Positions 52,616 to 61,233 of a stretch of DNA of 64,000 nucleotides are shown here, in pieces. The translations under genes were made by a program, and so were the position numbers. The DNA lies in assembly GCF_018130465.1 (NCBI RefSeq), contig NZ_JAFCKJ010000017.1:115036-179035 (forward strand), in the 5' to 3' direction. Numbering within the stretch: the first letter of the stretch is position 1; each line of letters begins with the position of its first letter. The notes beneath the pieces were generated by a model, which worked only from the letters and a program-made list of their open reading frames with translations, was not told the DNA's origin and did no database searches. This DNA comes from Bradyrhizobium canariense. Its GTDB lineage: Bacteria; Pseudomonadota; Alphaproteobacteria; Rhizobiales; Xanthobacteraceae.

Positions 52616-53469
52616 GATTGGGTGCCCCATTTCTGGACGGTGTTCCGCTCGATGGCGCGGAAGATCAGGTTCTCGACAAACAACCCGATGATAATCACCG
52701 TCAAGAGGCCTGCGAAGACGGCAGGTATGTCGAGCAGATTACGGTTTTCGAAGATGAACCAGCCGAGCCCGCCCTGCCCCGACGATACGCCGAACACCAG
52801 CTCGGCCGCGATCAGCGTGCGCCAGGCGAAGGCCCAGCCGATCTTGAGACCGGTAAGGATCGAGCCGAAGGCCGCGGGAATGAGGATTTTCGCCACGTAG
52901 GGCAGCCCGCGCAGGCCGTAATTGCGGCCGACCATGCGCAGCGTGTTGGACACGCTCTTGAAGCCGGAATGGGTGTTGAGCGCGACCGGCCACAGCACCG
53001 AATGGATCAGCACGAAGACGAGGCTGCCGTTGCCGAGACCGAACCAGATCAAAGCGAGCGGCAACAGCGCGATCGCCGGCAGCGGATTGAACATCGCCGT
53101 AACAGTCTCGAGGAAGTCGGTGCCGATGCGCGTCGAGATCGCGAGCACGGTGAAGATCGCGGCGAGCACGATGCCGGCCGAATAGCCCATGAACAGCACC
53201 TTCAGCGAGGCCCAGGCCCGCATCGGAATCGTGCCGTCCTTCACGCGGTCGAACAGCGTGACGATGGTGTCGTGCATCGTCGGAAACAGCAGCGGATTGT
53301 CGAGGGTGAGGCCGTAGGCCTCCCAGACCGCGGCCAGGAACAGGATGATCGCGGTCTTGCGGACAAAACCATCGTTCCACAACAGCTCAAGCACGCTCAG
53401 CTTGCGCTCGACCTCGACTGTGCCGCCGGCGACCGGCGCGTCACGCAGCAATATTCTGGCTTCGCCCAT
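52612..53469 (-). CDS. ABC transporter permease (SsuC/TauC-type)
   Basis: A 285-residue inner-membrane protein with about six helices. The EAA loop AAFGSILTGLKIGWAFAWRTLIAAE, which contacts the ATPase, lies near 185-210. The family is that of nitrate, sulphonate and taurine importers rather than the sugar CUT families. The ATG at 53469 follows GGGAG by about 7 bases, 10 bp after the ATPase gene. Confidence 0.92.
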   Translation of the reverse strand: MGEARILLRDAPVAGGTVEVERKLSVLELLWNDGFVRKTAIILFLAAVWEAYGLTLDNPLLFPTMHDTIVTLFDRVKDGTIPMRAWASLKVLFMGYSAGIVLAAIFTVLAISTRIGTDFLETVTAMFNPLPAIALLPLALIWFGLGNGSLVFVLIHSVLWPVALNTHSGFKSVSNTLRMVGRNYGLRGLPYVAKILIPAAFGSILTGLKIGWAFAWRTLIAAELVFGVSSGQGGLGWFIFENRNLLDIPAVFAGLLTVIIIGLFVENLIFRAIERNTVQKWGTQS

Positions 53470-53479
53470 GGCGGCTCCC

Positions 53480-54241
53480 TCAATGCGCCGTTGCTTCGGA
53501 GGCGAACAGGAGATTGTGAATCTCCTTCTCCAGCCGGCCGGCACTGCCATCGTCATTGGAGACCTTGTCGACGTCGACCACTTCGGCCTTGACGCGGCCG
53601 GGATGCGGCGACAGCAGCAAGATGCGGTTGCCGATGCGGATCGCTTCCGCGATCGAATGCGTCACGAACAGCACGGTGAATTTGGTCTCGCTCCAGAGCT
53701 GGAGCAACTCGTCCTGGCAGGTCCGGCGCGTCAGCGCATCGAGCGCCGCAAACGGCTCGTCCATCAGCAGGATATCGGGCTCCATCGCCATGCCGCGCGC
53801 GATCGCGACGCGCTGCTTCATGCCGCCGGACAGCGTGTGCGGATAGGCATCGGCCACGCGTGTCAGCCCGACCTTCTCGATATAGGCCCGCGCCCGCACT
53901 TCGGCGTCCTTGCGGGACAGTTTTCGCGCGGTCAGCAGCGGGAACATCACGTTGGCGAGCACGCTCTTCCAGGGCAGGAGCTGGTCGAACTCCTGGAAGA
54001 TCATCATGCGATCAGCGCCGGGACCGTGGATCTCGCGGTCGTTGATGGTCATGCGGCCCTCGCTCGGCGCCATATAGCCGCCGACAGCCTTGAGCAGGGT
54101 CGACTTGCCGCAGCCGGACGGCCCGAGCAGCACGAAGCGATCGGACCTGTCGACGGTGAAGCTCACCCTTTCCGTGGCGGTGACGACGGCGCTGGAGGTC
54201 TTGTAGCGCAGCGTCACGGAGCTGACGTCGAGCAGCGCCAT
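53480..54241 (-). CDS. ABC transporter ATP-binding protein (SsuB/TauB-type)
   Basis: A 253-residue ATPase. Walker A LLGPSGCGKSTLL (about 39-51), Q-loop FQEFDQLLPW, signature LSGGMKQRVAIARG, Walker B ILLMDEPFAALD and the H-loop THSIAEAI are all intact. Its start overlaps the stop of the substrate-binding protein gene by one base, so the two are coupled. Confidence 0.93.
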   Translation of the reverse strand: MALLDVSSVTLRYKTSSAVVTATERVSFTVDRSDRFVLLGPSGCGKSTLLKAVGGYMAPSEGRMTINDREIHGPGADRMMIFQEFDQLLPWKSVLANVMFPLLTARKLSRKDAEVRARAYIEKVGLTRVADAYPHTLSGGMKQRVAIARGMAMEPDILLMDEPFAALDALTRRTCQDELLQLWSETKFTVLFVTHSIAEAIRIGNRILLLSPHPGRVKAEVVDVDKVSNDDGSAGRLEKEIHNLLFASEATAH

Positions 54242-55260
54242 CAGTTGCCCTTCAGATCGTGGGCGACGGGGAGATAGTAATCGGTCCAGGCCTTGGGCTG
54301 AGTCTTCAGCGTGCCGGTCTTGAACAGATGGGCGGCGAATTTCATCGTGCCTTGCGGTTCGAGATTCCACTCCATCATGCCGGGCTCCTTGAGGAGATCG
54401 AGCAGCTCTTCCACCGAGGTCTTGTCGCCGGTGATCTCCTTGTAGATCTCGACCGCCTGTCTGGTGTCGCTGCGGATCAGATCCTGCGCTTCCTTGGTCG
54501 CATCGCGCACGGCCTGGATGATTTTCGGGTTGGCATCGGCGAACTTCGTGGTGGTGAAGAACTGCGCCTGGCTGAGCGGGCCGCCCATCACGTCGGGCGA
54601 CGACAACACGACATGCGCGCCCGGCACGTTCTTCAGCTCGAGGAAGGTGAACGGCGGAATCGAGAAGTGGGTGTGCACCTCGTGCTTGGAGTTGGACAGC
54701 GCCGCATAGGCGTCGGGATGGCCGAGCTGGACCGTGTTGGCATCCAGCTTCGACCACTGGTCGGCACCAAAGGCCTCGGCGGCGGCGATCTGAAGCACGA
54801 TCGCCTGGGTCGAGACTTTTACGGTCGGCACGGCGATCTTGTCGCTGGGACCGAAATCCTTGATCGACTTGATGTTGGCGTCGCGGCTGATCAGCGTCAT
54901 CGGCTGCGCCGAGGTCGCGACGATGCCCTTGACGCCGCCGCGGGTGCGGTCCCACAGCAGCAGCAGATTGCCGGTGCCGGTGTTGAGGATGTCGACGCCG
55001 CCCGCGAGCAGCGCATCGGTCTGCGCACCGCCGCCGGAGAAGGTGACCCATTTGGTGGTGACACCCGCTACCCCGAGCTGAGCTGCGTGCTTCTCGATCA
55101 GCTTCTGCTTTTCCATGATGTGGCTCGGCATGTAGAAAATGCCGGGCTGCCGCGACAGCGAGATCTCGGACTTTTGCTGCGCCTTCGCGGGCGAGGCCGT
55201 CAGCGCCGTTGCGGCGATCAGGGCGATGGCTGTGAGGCCACACTGCAATTGCTTGATCAT
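54241..55260 (-). CDS. ABC transporter substrate-binding protein (NMT1/TauA-like)
   Basis: A 339-residue periplasmic protein with signal peptide (TAIALIAATALTASPAKAQQ) and the two-lobed layout of NMT1/SsuA/TauA-type proteins (GIFYMPSHIMEKQKLIEKHA, FSGGGAQTDALLAGGVDILNTG). The family binds sulphonates, pyrimidine precursors, aromatic acids and other small anions; its ligand here is unknown. First gene of the operon, 95 bp from the divergent GntR gene, with a near-perfect palindrome between. The ATG at 55260 has GGAGG about 12 bases upstream. Confidence 0.9.
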   Translation of the reverse strand: MIKQLQCGLTAIALIAATALTASPAKAQQKSEISLSRQPGIFYMPSHIMEKQKLIEKHAAQLGVAGVTTKWVTFSGGGAQTDALLAGGVDILNTGTGNLLLLWDRTRGGVKGIVATSAQPMTLISRDANIKSIKDFGPSDKIAVPTVKVSTQAIVLQIAAAEAFGADQWSKLDANTVQLGHPDAYAALSNSKHEVHTHFSIPPFTFLELKNVPGAHVVLSSPDVMGGPLSQAQFFTTTKFADANPKIIQAVRDATKEAQDLIRSDTRQAVEIYKEITGDKTSVEELLDLLKEPGMMEWNLEPQGTMKFAAHLFKTGTLKTQPKAWTDYYLPVAHDLKGN

Positions 55261-55302
55261 TGTTGTTCGTTTCCTCCGGTCGCCATTGACGAGCGATCTC
55301 AC

Positions 55303-55328
55303 TGATGCACTAATGCATTAGTGTATCA
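55303..55328. promoter_or_regulatory. 26-bp palindrome, likely GntR operator
   Basis: The core CACTAATGCATTAGTG (55308-55323) is a perfect 16-bp palindrome. The flanks TGATG and TATCA extend the symmetry to 24 of 26 bases. It lies between the substrate-binding protein gene (start 55260) and the GntR gene (start 55356), where a FadR-type regulator would control both. Confidence 0.65.
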
Positions 55329-55355
55329 AAGGCAAGGCCGGCCGGAGCCCTTCGC

Positions 55356-56072
55356 ATGGAAACAGCCCACCCCGCGCCCCGCGCGGCCGCCCGCCCCGGC
55401 GCGCGGCTCGACCGGGCCCGGCAGGCCGCCCCGCAAGTGTTCGAGCGGCTGCGCAACGCCATTCTCGCGCTGGAACTGCCGCCGGGCTCGCCGCTGTCGC
55501 GCACAGATCTCGCCGCACAATTCGGCGTCAGCTCGACGCCGATCCGCGACGCCTTGATGCGGCTGGAGGAAGAAGGGCTGGTCGACGTGTTTCCGCAGCA
55601 CGCGACCGTCGTCAGCCGAGTCGATGTCGGCCGCGCCGAGCAGGCCCATTTCCTGCGCCAGGCGCTCGAGCTCGAAATCGTCCGGCTGCTCGCGGAGCAG
55701 CACGGCGAAGCCCTGGTCATACGCCTCGACCACACGATCGCGCTCCAGCAACAATTCGCCAAGGCCGGAGACTTCGAGAGCTTCATCGCCGGCGACAATG
55801 ATTTTCACGCGCAGCTTTATGAAGCGGCCGGCAAGCAGGAGCTCTGGACGCTGGTGCGCAGCCGCAGCGGACATATCGACCGGTTGCGCCGGCTGCATCT
55901 GCCCTCACCCGGCAAGGCCCAGAACATCGTCCGCCATCACAAGCTGATCACGCGCGCGATCGAGGACGGCGACGCCGATGCCGCGCAACAGCATCTGCGC
56001 AAGCACCTGTCCGGCACGCTGAGCGAGCTCGACACGATCCGAAGCCACTATCCGGAATACCTGACCGACTAG
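55356..56072 (+). CDS. GntR family regulator (FadR/FCD subfamily)
   Basis: A 238-residue protein with a GntR winged helix (SRTDLAAQFGVSSTPIRDALMRLEEEGLVDV, about 48-78) and an all-helical FCD ligand domain. FCD metal ligands are suggested by NDFHAQLY, RHHKLI and LRKHLSG. It probably represses the divergent importer, dehydratase, aldolase and lactonase operon until a pathway acid binds (inference). The ATG at 55356 has GGAG 8 bases upstream. Confidence 0.9.
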   Translation: METAHPAPRAAARPGARLDRARQAAPQVFERLRNAILALELPPGSPLSRTDLAAQFGVSSTPIRDALMRLEEEGLVDVFPQHATVVSRVDVGRAEQAHFLRQALELEIVRLLAEQHGEALVIRLDHTIALQQQFAKAGDFESFIAGDNDFHAQLYEAAGKQELWTLVRSRSGHIDRLRRLHLPSPGKAQNIVRHHKLITRAIEDGDADAAQQHLRKHLSGTLSELDTIRSHYPEYLTD

Positions 56073-56099
56073 GCATAGGGCGCGCGGTTGTCGCGAGCG

Positions 56100-56123
56100 C
56101 TTATGCACGTAACCGTGCATAAG
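56100..56123. other. Perfect inverted repeat downstream of gntR
   Basis: CTTATGCACG and CGTGCATAAG are exact 10-base complements around TAAC, 28 bp after the GntR stop and 149 bp before the receiver gene. No U-tract follows. It could be a terminator-like hairpin or an operator. Confidence 0.55.
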
Positions 56124-56271
56124 TTGGCGCGCCGAGTTCGCCTTTTGCGAGCAATCGTCGGATCGCCCGCGAAGTGCTTGCAGGCCGGAGGCAATCCGCG
56201 CAACAATTTCGGCGTTGATGGTTTGATTTGCGGTCGCTGGGAAGTCCCATCCGACCCGGAGGATACCAGAC

Positions 56272-56699
56272 GTGGCCAACATCCTGATCGTGGATGACGA
56301 CCCGGCCGTGCAGATGACGATCCGGCTGCTCCTGGAGCGGACCGGTCATCACGTCACCGTCGCCGGAGACGGCCGCAAGGGGCTTGCGCTGTTCGAGGCC
56401 AGCCAGTTCGACCTGCTGTTTCTCGACATCTTCATGCCCGGCATGGACGGTCTGGAGACGATGCGCCACATCCGGGCGCTGCAGCCGGCGATTCCGATCG
56501 TCGTCATTTCCGGCCGCTCGCTCACGCCGACGCCTATGCAGAGCCGGATTTCCTCAAGATGGCGACCAAGCTCGGCGCGGTGGCGAGCTTGCAGAAGCCG
56601 TTCCGGGCCGACGCACTGCTCGCCGCGGTCGATGGCTGCCTGGACGCGGCGCGGACGACATCGGTGGGGAATCCGAATGTCAGCACCGGCCGCCGATGA
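56272..56699 (+). pseudogene. Response regulator receiver gene with a one-base deletion
   Basis: The GTG at 56272 starts a CheY-like receiver: ILIVDDDPAVQ, phospho-acceptor Asp 52 in LFLDIFMPGMDGLE, IPIVVISGRS. After CTCACGCCG (56521-56529) the frame turns to a basic, Ser/Arg/Trp-rich peptide. Adding one base there restores AYAEPDFLKMATKLG, ASLQKPFRADALLAAVDG and a TGA at 56697-56699. The result is a normal receiver of 142 residues with its conserved Lys. As written the frame runs on into the downstream kinase. It is either a genuine mutation or a sequencing error. Confidence 0.8.
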
Positions 56700-59600
56700 C
56701 AAAGACCTTCATTCTGTTCCAAGCGAGCACGGGCGCGGCCATTCGGGAAGCGGTGCAAATATCCCCATGACGCTCGCCACGCGGCTCGCCATCGCGATGA
56801 TCCTGCTGGTGGCGGTCACCGTGGCCGCAGTCGGCTGGCTCGGCTATCGCAACATCACCCAGGCCGTCATTCCGCGGGTCCTGGAACGGATCGAAGCCCA
56901 GTCGAGCCTGCTGGCCACCCATCTTGAATCCTACGTTGCCGGCGCTCGCGGCGATCTGCTCGGTTATCGCTCCGCCGCAGCCATCAATGGCCTGATCCGC
57001 GCCCATATCGGCGGAGGCATCGACGCTCTCGACGGCGTTTCGGAGCAAACCTGGCGCGAGCGCATCGCAGCGCGGCTCGCAGCCGAGATCGACGCGAAAC
57101 CGAGCTACGGGCAATTTCGAATCATCGGCCTTGACGACGACCAGCGCGAACTGGTCCGCGTCGATCGCGCCGGCCCGAACGGAGCAGCACGGATTGTCCC
57201 CAACGGCGAACTCGAGAGCAAGAGCGAACGAACCTACTTCCAGGAGACGATTCGCTTGGCGCCGGGCGACATCTATGTTTCGCCCGTCGATCTCGCCACC
57301 CGGCAGGGAGGAACCACGGACCCTCACATTCCGACGTTGCGGGTCGCGACGCCGCTGTTCACGCCGGACGGCAAGCCGTTCGGCATCGTCATCGCCAATA
57401 TCGACATGCGTCCGGCGCTCGACCGCGTCCGCTCGACCGCGAGCGCAGGGGGAGAGATCTATGTCGTGAATTCGCGTGGTGACTATCTCGTCCATCCCGA
57501 TCGCGCGCGGGAATTCGGTGCATTGCATGGCAACGCCAACGATTGGCGCCGTGACTTTCCTTTCTTTGCAGCCCGGGCCGGCCTGCCGCAAGGATCCACG
57601 CAGCTTCTGAGCGACCGGTCGGGCCGGCCGAGTGGAGCGGCGATCGCACCGGCGCTGCTTGCCGGCAAGGAGTGGCTGGCAATCATCGAGACGGTCCCCC
57701 CAACCGTGTTCAGCCGCGTTCCGGCGGCGATTCAAAAGACCTCCACGCTGGTCGGCCTGCTTGCCGTCCTTGCCGCAGCTTTACTTGCGGTGCTGCTGGC
57801 GCGCTCATTGACGCGGCCGATTGGGCGTCTGACCGCCGCGGTGGAGGCGATCGGCAGCGGACGGCGCGCCGACATTCCCGTCGATGCGAGCGGCGAGACA
57901 GGCGTGCTGGCGCGGGCATTCGCCCAAATGGTCGAGGAAACGCGAGCGAAGACGGCCGCTCTTGAACGCGAGATCGAAGAGCATCGCCGCACCGAGGCCG
58001 CGCGAAGCCATCATGAAGCGCGCGAGCGCCTGTTCAGCGCCGCCGTCGAGTCCTCCGACGACGCGATCGTGATGCAATCGCTCGACGCCATCATCACCGG
58101 CTGGAATGCTGCCGCCGAGCGCCTCTACGGCTATTCGGCGAATGAGGCGATCGGGAAATCCACCTCGATCATCGTCCCGCCCGACCGACGCGCGCAAGGC
58201 AAGGACTTTTTGCAGCGGATCGCCGGAGGTGAACCGATCGAACGCTTCGAGACGGTGCGCCTACGCAAGGATGGCACGCCGGTCGAAATCTCACTCAGCC
58301 TGTCGCCGATCAGGGGCCCGTCGGGCGAGATCGTGGGCGCCTCCGGCACCGCGCACAGCCTCACCGAGGCGCGGCGGGCCGAGCGGGCGCTGCAGCAGCA
58401 GCTCGAGGAACGGCGACAGCTCTTCGAGACCTCGCAGGATCTGATCATGGTGATGGACGCACGCGGCCACATCGTGCAGATCAGTCCGAGCAGCGAGGCC
58501 ATTCTCGGCTACCGGCCGGAGCAGATGATCGGCCGCAGCGGCGTCGATTTCATTCATCCCGCCCATCTCGACCAGTCGCGCGACGAGATGCGCGCGCTGC
58601 GGCGCGGCGAACGTCCCAGGCTCGCCGACACCCGCTGCTTCCACAGGAACGGCCACGAGGTCTGGCTGTCCTGGCTCGGCAGCTGGTCCGCCGAGGCCAA
58701 GCGCTTCTTCTTTGTCGGGCGTGACATGACGGAGGCCCGGCTCGCGCAGGAATCCCTGCGCGAGAGCGAACGGCTCGCCCGCAACATCGTCGAGACCTCA
58801 CTCGACGCCTTCGTCCAGACCGACGAGACGGGCGGCATCCTGAACTGGAATTCGCAGGCCGAACAACTCTTCGGCTGGCACCGCGACGAGGTGCTCGGCA
58901 AGAGCACGATTGAGCTGATCGTTGCCGAGAGCGAACGCGAAAGGGTCAGGACGGGCCTGAAGCATTTCCTGGAAAACGAGGACGGCAGGACGCTGAACCG
59001 CCGCCGCGAGCTCATGTGCCGCCGCCGCGACGGCAAGGAATTCAAGGCCGAGCTGAGCGTCACCGCACTGAAGCGCCGCGAGGGCCTGCTGTTCAACGTG
59101 TTCTATCGCGACCTTACCGACAAGATCGCGGCCGAGGAGCGCATCCGCCATGCCGAGAAGATGGAGGCGGTCGGCCAGCTCACCGGCGGCGTGGCGCACG
59201 ACTTCAACAACATCCTCACCGTCATCACCGGAACGATCGAGATCCTGGCCGACGCGGTGGCCAAGGAACCGGAGCTCGCGGCGATCACCAAGATGATCGA
59301 CGAGGCCGCCGGGCGTGGCGCCGAGCTGACGCAGCATCTGCTGGCGTTTGCGCGCAAGCAGCCGCTCCAGCCGCGCGAGATCGACATCAACGCGCTGATC
59401 ATCGACACCGCGAAACTATTGCGGCCGACGCTGGGCGAGCAGATCCATATCGAATCGGTGTTCGAGGACGAGAACTGCGTCGCGATCGTCGATCCGAGCC
59501 AGCTCACCACCGCGATGCTCAACCTCGCGCTCAATGCCCGCGACGCCATGCCCGGCGGCGGCAAGCTGATCGTGGAAACGGGCGCTGCCTATCTCGACGA

Positions 59601-60273
59601 GGTCTATGCCAGCGTCAACGACGTCCCGCCGGGACACTACGTGCTGATCGCCGTGAGCGACACCGGCAGCGGAATTCCCGCCAACATGCTGCCAAGGGTG
59701 TTCGACCCCTTCTTCACCTCGAAGGGACCGGGCAAGGGCACCGGACTCGGGCTTTCGATGGTCTACGGCTTCATCAAGCAGTCCGCGGGCCATATCAAGA
59801 TCTACAGCGAGGAAGGCCACGGCACCACGATCAAGATGTACCTGCCGCCCGGCAAGACGCCGGCGGTGGTCGGCGAGGGCGTGACGCCGGCGACCATCGA
59901 GGGCGGGCACGAGACGATCCTGGTGGTCGAGGACGACCGGCTGGTGCGCGACTACGTGCTGGCGCAGCTACATTCGCTCGGTTACGTCACCTTGCAGGCT
60001 GCGAACGCCGCGGAGGCGCTCGCAATCGTCGCCGCCGGAAAATCGTTCGACCTCCTGTTCACCGACGTCATCATGCCCGGCAAGATGAACGGACGGCAGC
60101 TCGCCGACGAACTCCAGAGGACGCGTCCCGATCTCAGGGTGCTCTACACGTCCGGCTATACCGAGAACGCGATCATCCATCACGGCCGGCTGGATTCGGG
60201 CGTTCTGCTGCTGGCGAAGCCCTATCGCAAATCGGACCTGGCGCGGATCACCCGCAAGGCGCTGGACGGGTGA
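56677..60273 (+). CDS. Hybrid sensor histidine kinase with Cache, HAMP, PAS and receiver domains
   Basis: From the ATG at 56677 (GGGGAA 5 bases upstream) the protein has 1198 residues. Helix (about 36-55), Cache-type periplasmic sensor, helix (about 357-375), HAMP, three PAS domains (about 455-815), HisKA with the phosphorylated His in GGVAHDFNNILTV (841), HATPase (GTGLGLSMVYGFIKQ), and a C-terminal receiver with Asp 1130 in FTDVIMPGKMNG. In the sequence as given, this frame is continuous with the broken receiver upstream, so a 1333-residue fusion could be made from 56272. Natural output partner is unknown; the FixJ-type regulator downstream is a candidate. Confidence 0.88.
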   Translation: MSAPAADDKDLHSVPSEHGRGHSGSGANIPMTLATRLAIAMILLVAVTVAAVGWLGYRNITQAVIPRVLERIEAQSSLLATHLESYVAGARGDLLGYRSAAAINGLIRAHIGGGIDALDGVSEQTWRERIAARLAAEIDAKPSYGQFRIIGLDDDQRELVRVDRAGPNGAARIVPNGELESKSERTYFQETIRLAPGDIYVSPVDLATRQGGTTDPHIPTLRVATPLFTPDGKPFGIVIANIDMRPALDRVRSTASAGGEIYVVNSRGDYLVHPDRAREFGALHGNANDWRRDFPFFAARAGLPQGSTQLLSDRSGRPSGAAIAPALLAGKEWLAIIETVPPTVFSRVPAAIQKTSTLVGLLAVLAAALLAVLLARSLTRPIGRLTAAVEAIGSGRRADIPVDASGETGVLARAFAQMVEETRAKTAALEREIEEHRRTEAARSHHEARERLFSAAVESSDDAIVMQSLDAIITGWNAAAERLYGYSANEAIGKSTSIIVPPDRRAQGKDFLQRIAGGEPIERFETVRLRKDGTPVEISLSLSPIRGPSGEIVGASGTAHSLTEARRAERALQQQLEERRQLFETSQDLIMVMDARGHIVQISPSSEAILGYRPEQMIGRSGVDFIHPAHLDQSRDEMRALRRGERPRLADTRCFHRNGHEVWLSWLGSWSAEAKRFFFVGRDMTEARLAQESLRESERLARNIVETSLDAFVQTDETGGILNWNSQAEQLFGWHRDEVLGKSTIELIVAESERERVRTGLKHFLENEDGRTLNRRRELMCRRRDGKEFKAELSVTALKRREGLLFNVFYRDLTDKIAAEERIRHAEKMEAVGQLTGGVAHDFNNILTVITGTIEILADAVAKEPELAAITKMIDEAAGRGAELTQHLLAFARKQPLQPREIDINALIIDTAKLLRPTLGEQIHIESVFEDENCVAIVDPSQLTTAMLNLALNARDAMPGGGKLIVETGAAYLDEVYASVNDVPPGHYVLIAVSDTGSGIPANMLPRVFDPFFTSKGPGKGTGLGLSMVYGFIKQSAGHIKIYSEEGHGTTIKMYLPPGKTPAVVGEGVTPATIEGGHETILVVEDDRLVRDYVLAQLHSLGYVTLQAANAAEALAIVAAGKSFDLLFTDVIMPGKMNGRQLADELQRTRPDLRVLYTSGYTENAIIHHGRLDSGVLLLAKPYRKSDLARITRKALDG

Positions 60274-60283
60274 TATGCAGATC

Positions 60284-60430
60284 TCGTGTCCGGGACGCAC
60301 TGCAGCCTGCAACGCTGCCGTGCAGAGCCGGGACCCAGAACGTCAGCCATGAGATCGGAGAGATGGCCCCGGCTCGGCAGCGCATCATTGCATGATGCGC
60401 TGCGTCTTGGGATGCGTTGCGTCTTGGGCA
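60284..60430. repeat. Intergenic repeat block downstream of the kinase
   Basis: CGTGTCCGGGACGCACTGCA and GTGCAGAGCCGGGACCC (60284-60342) belong to the family at 41336-41485. Nearby, GCGCTGCGTCTTGGGATGCG is followed by TTGCGTCTTGGGC, an imperfect tandem of about 14 bases. It separates convergent genes. Confidence 0.6.
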
Positions 60431-60447
60431 CGAAAGCGGAGCCAGCC

Positions 60448-61083
60448 TTACGACGCGCGCTGGGCCGCGGTCATCACGATCCGGATCAGATCGGCGGCAT
60501 TGCGCGCACCGAGCTTCTTCATGATGTTGGCGCGGTGATCCTCGATGGTGCGCGGGCTGATGCCGAGCGTGCGGCCCGCCTCCTTGTTGGAGGCGCCGGC
60601 GGCGAACTGCTCGAGCACCTCGCGCTCCCTGCGCGTCAACGGCTCGCGTCCCGGGAAATGCAGCGAGCCGAACTTCGGCGCTGCGTTCTCCGACTGCCTG
60701 CGTGCATAGGCGCCGATCGCCTCGTCGAGCCGGCCGACGATCTCGCTGCCGCGGAACGGCTTCTCGATGAAGTCGAGCGCGCCGCTCTTGATGGCCCCCA
60801 CCGCCATCGCGATATCGCCCTGTCCGGAGATCATGAAGATCGGTGCCGGATAGTCTTCGCCGTGCAGCTCCTTGAGAATGTCGAGGCCCGACTTGCCGGG
60901 AATGTGCACGTCGAGCAGGACCGCTGCAGGTGTGCGGCTTCGCGCGACGGAGAGCAATGCTGCGCCGTCCGCAAAACAGATCACCTCATAGCCCGCCGCC
61001 TTCAACACCATCGACAAGGTGTCGCGAACGGCAGCGTCGTCGTCGACCACGAAGATTTCACCGCGAGAGCTTTGTTCGGCCAT
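60448..61083 (-). CDS. FixJ/NarL-type response regulator
   Basis: A 211-residue two-domain regulator. The receiver has IFVVDDDAAVRDTL, the phospho-acceptor Asp in VLLDVHIPGKSG and Lys in FIEKPFRGSEI. The output domain is a LuxR-type helix-turn-helix (LTRREREVLEQFAAGASNKEAGRTLGISPRTIEDHRANIMKKLG). The PGKSGL and EKPF patterns place it with FixJ/NodW-like proteins. I chose the ATG at 61083; a GTG at 61092 is possible. The 150-bp upstream gap holds a 14-bp palindrome. Confidence 0.9.
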   Translation of the reverse strand: MAEQSSRGEIFVVDDDAAVRDTLSMVLKAAGYEVICFADGAALLSVARSRTPAAVLLDVHIPGKSGLDILKELHGEDYPAPIFMISGQGDIAMAVGAIKSGALDFIEKPFRGSEIVGRLDEAIGAYARRQSENAAPKFGSLHFPGREPLTRREREVLEQFAAGASNKEAGRTLGISPRTIEDHRANIMKKLGARNAADLIRIVMTAAQRAS

Positions 61084-61158
61084 GTGCCACACATCCGGTT
61101 GGCATGAAGGACTCGCGTCCGCGCCAACTGTTATGACGTTCGGCGCGGATTCGGCCCA

Positions 61159-61172
61159 CCGTATTTGTACGG
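61159..61172. promoter_or_regulatory. Palindrome CCGTA-TTTG-TACGG between fixJ-type gene and small gene
   Basis: The 14 bases are the exact reverse complement of the core at 28141-28154. The site lies 76 bp upstream of the FixJ-type regulator start and 62 bp upstream of the small gene at 61234. Read towards the regulator gene, it has the same orientation as the araC-type copy. Confidence 0.5.
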
Positions 61173-61233
61173 GACACGGACTTAACGCACAAGTAGCGGC
61201 GAGGCGCCTAATTGCAGAGGACGGAGAATATCC

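Noticed and set aside
471-60430. Short palindromic repeats as CRISPR or insertion-sequence ends
   Set aside because: No regular spacers, no cas or transposase genes, and the repeats lie singly between genes.
61084-61092. GTG at 61092 as start of the FixJ-type regulator
   Set aside because: Adds only three residues ahead of MAEQS and has no better ribosome site than the ATG at 61083.
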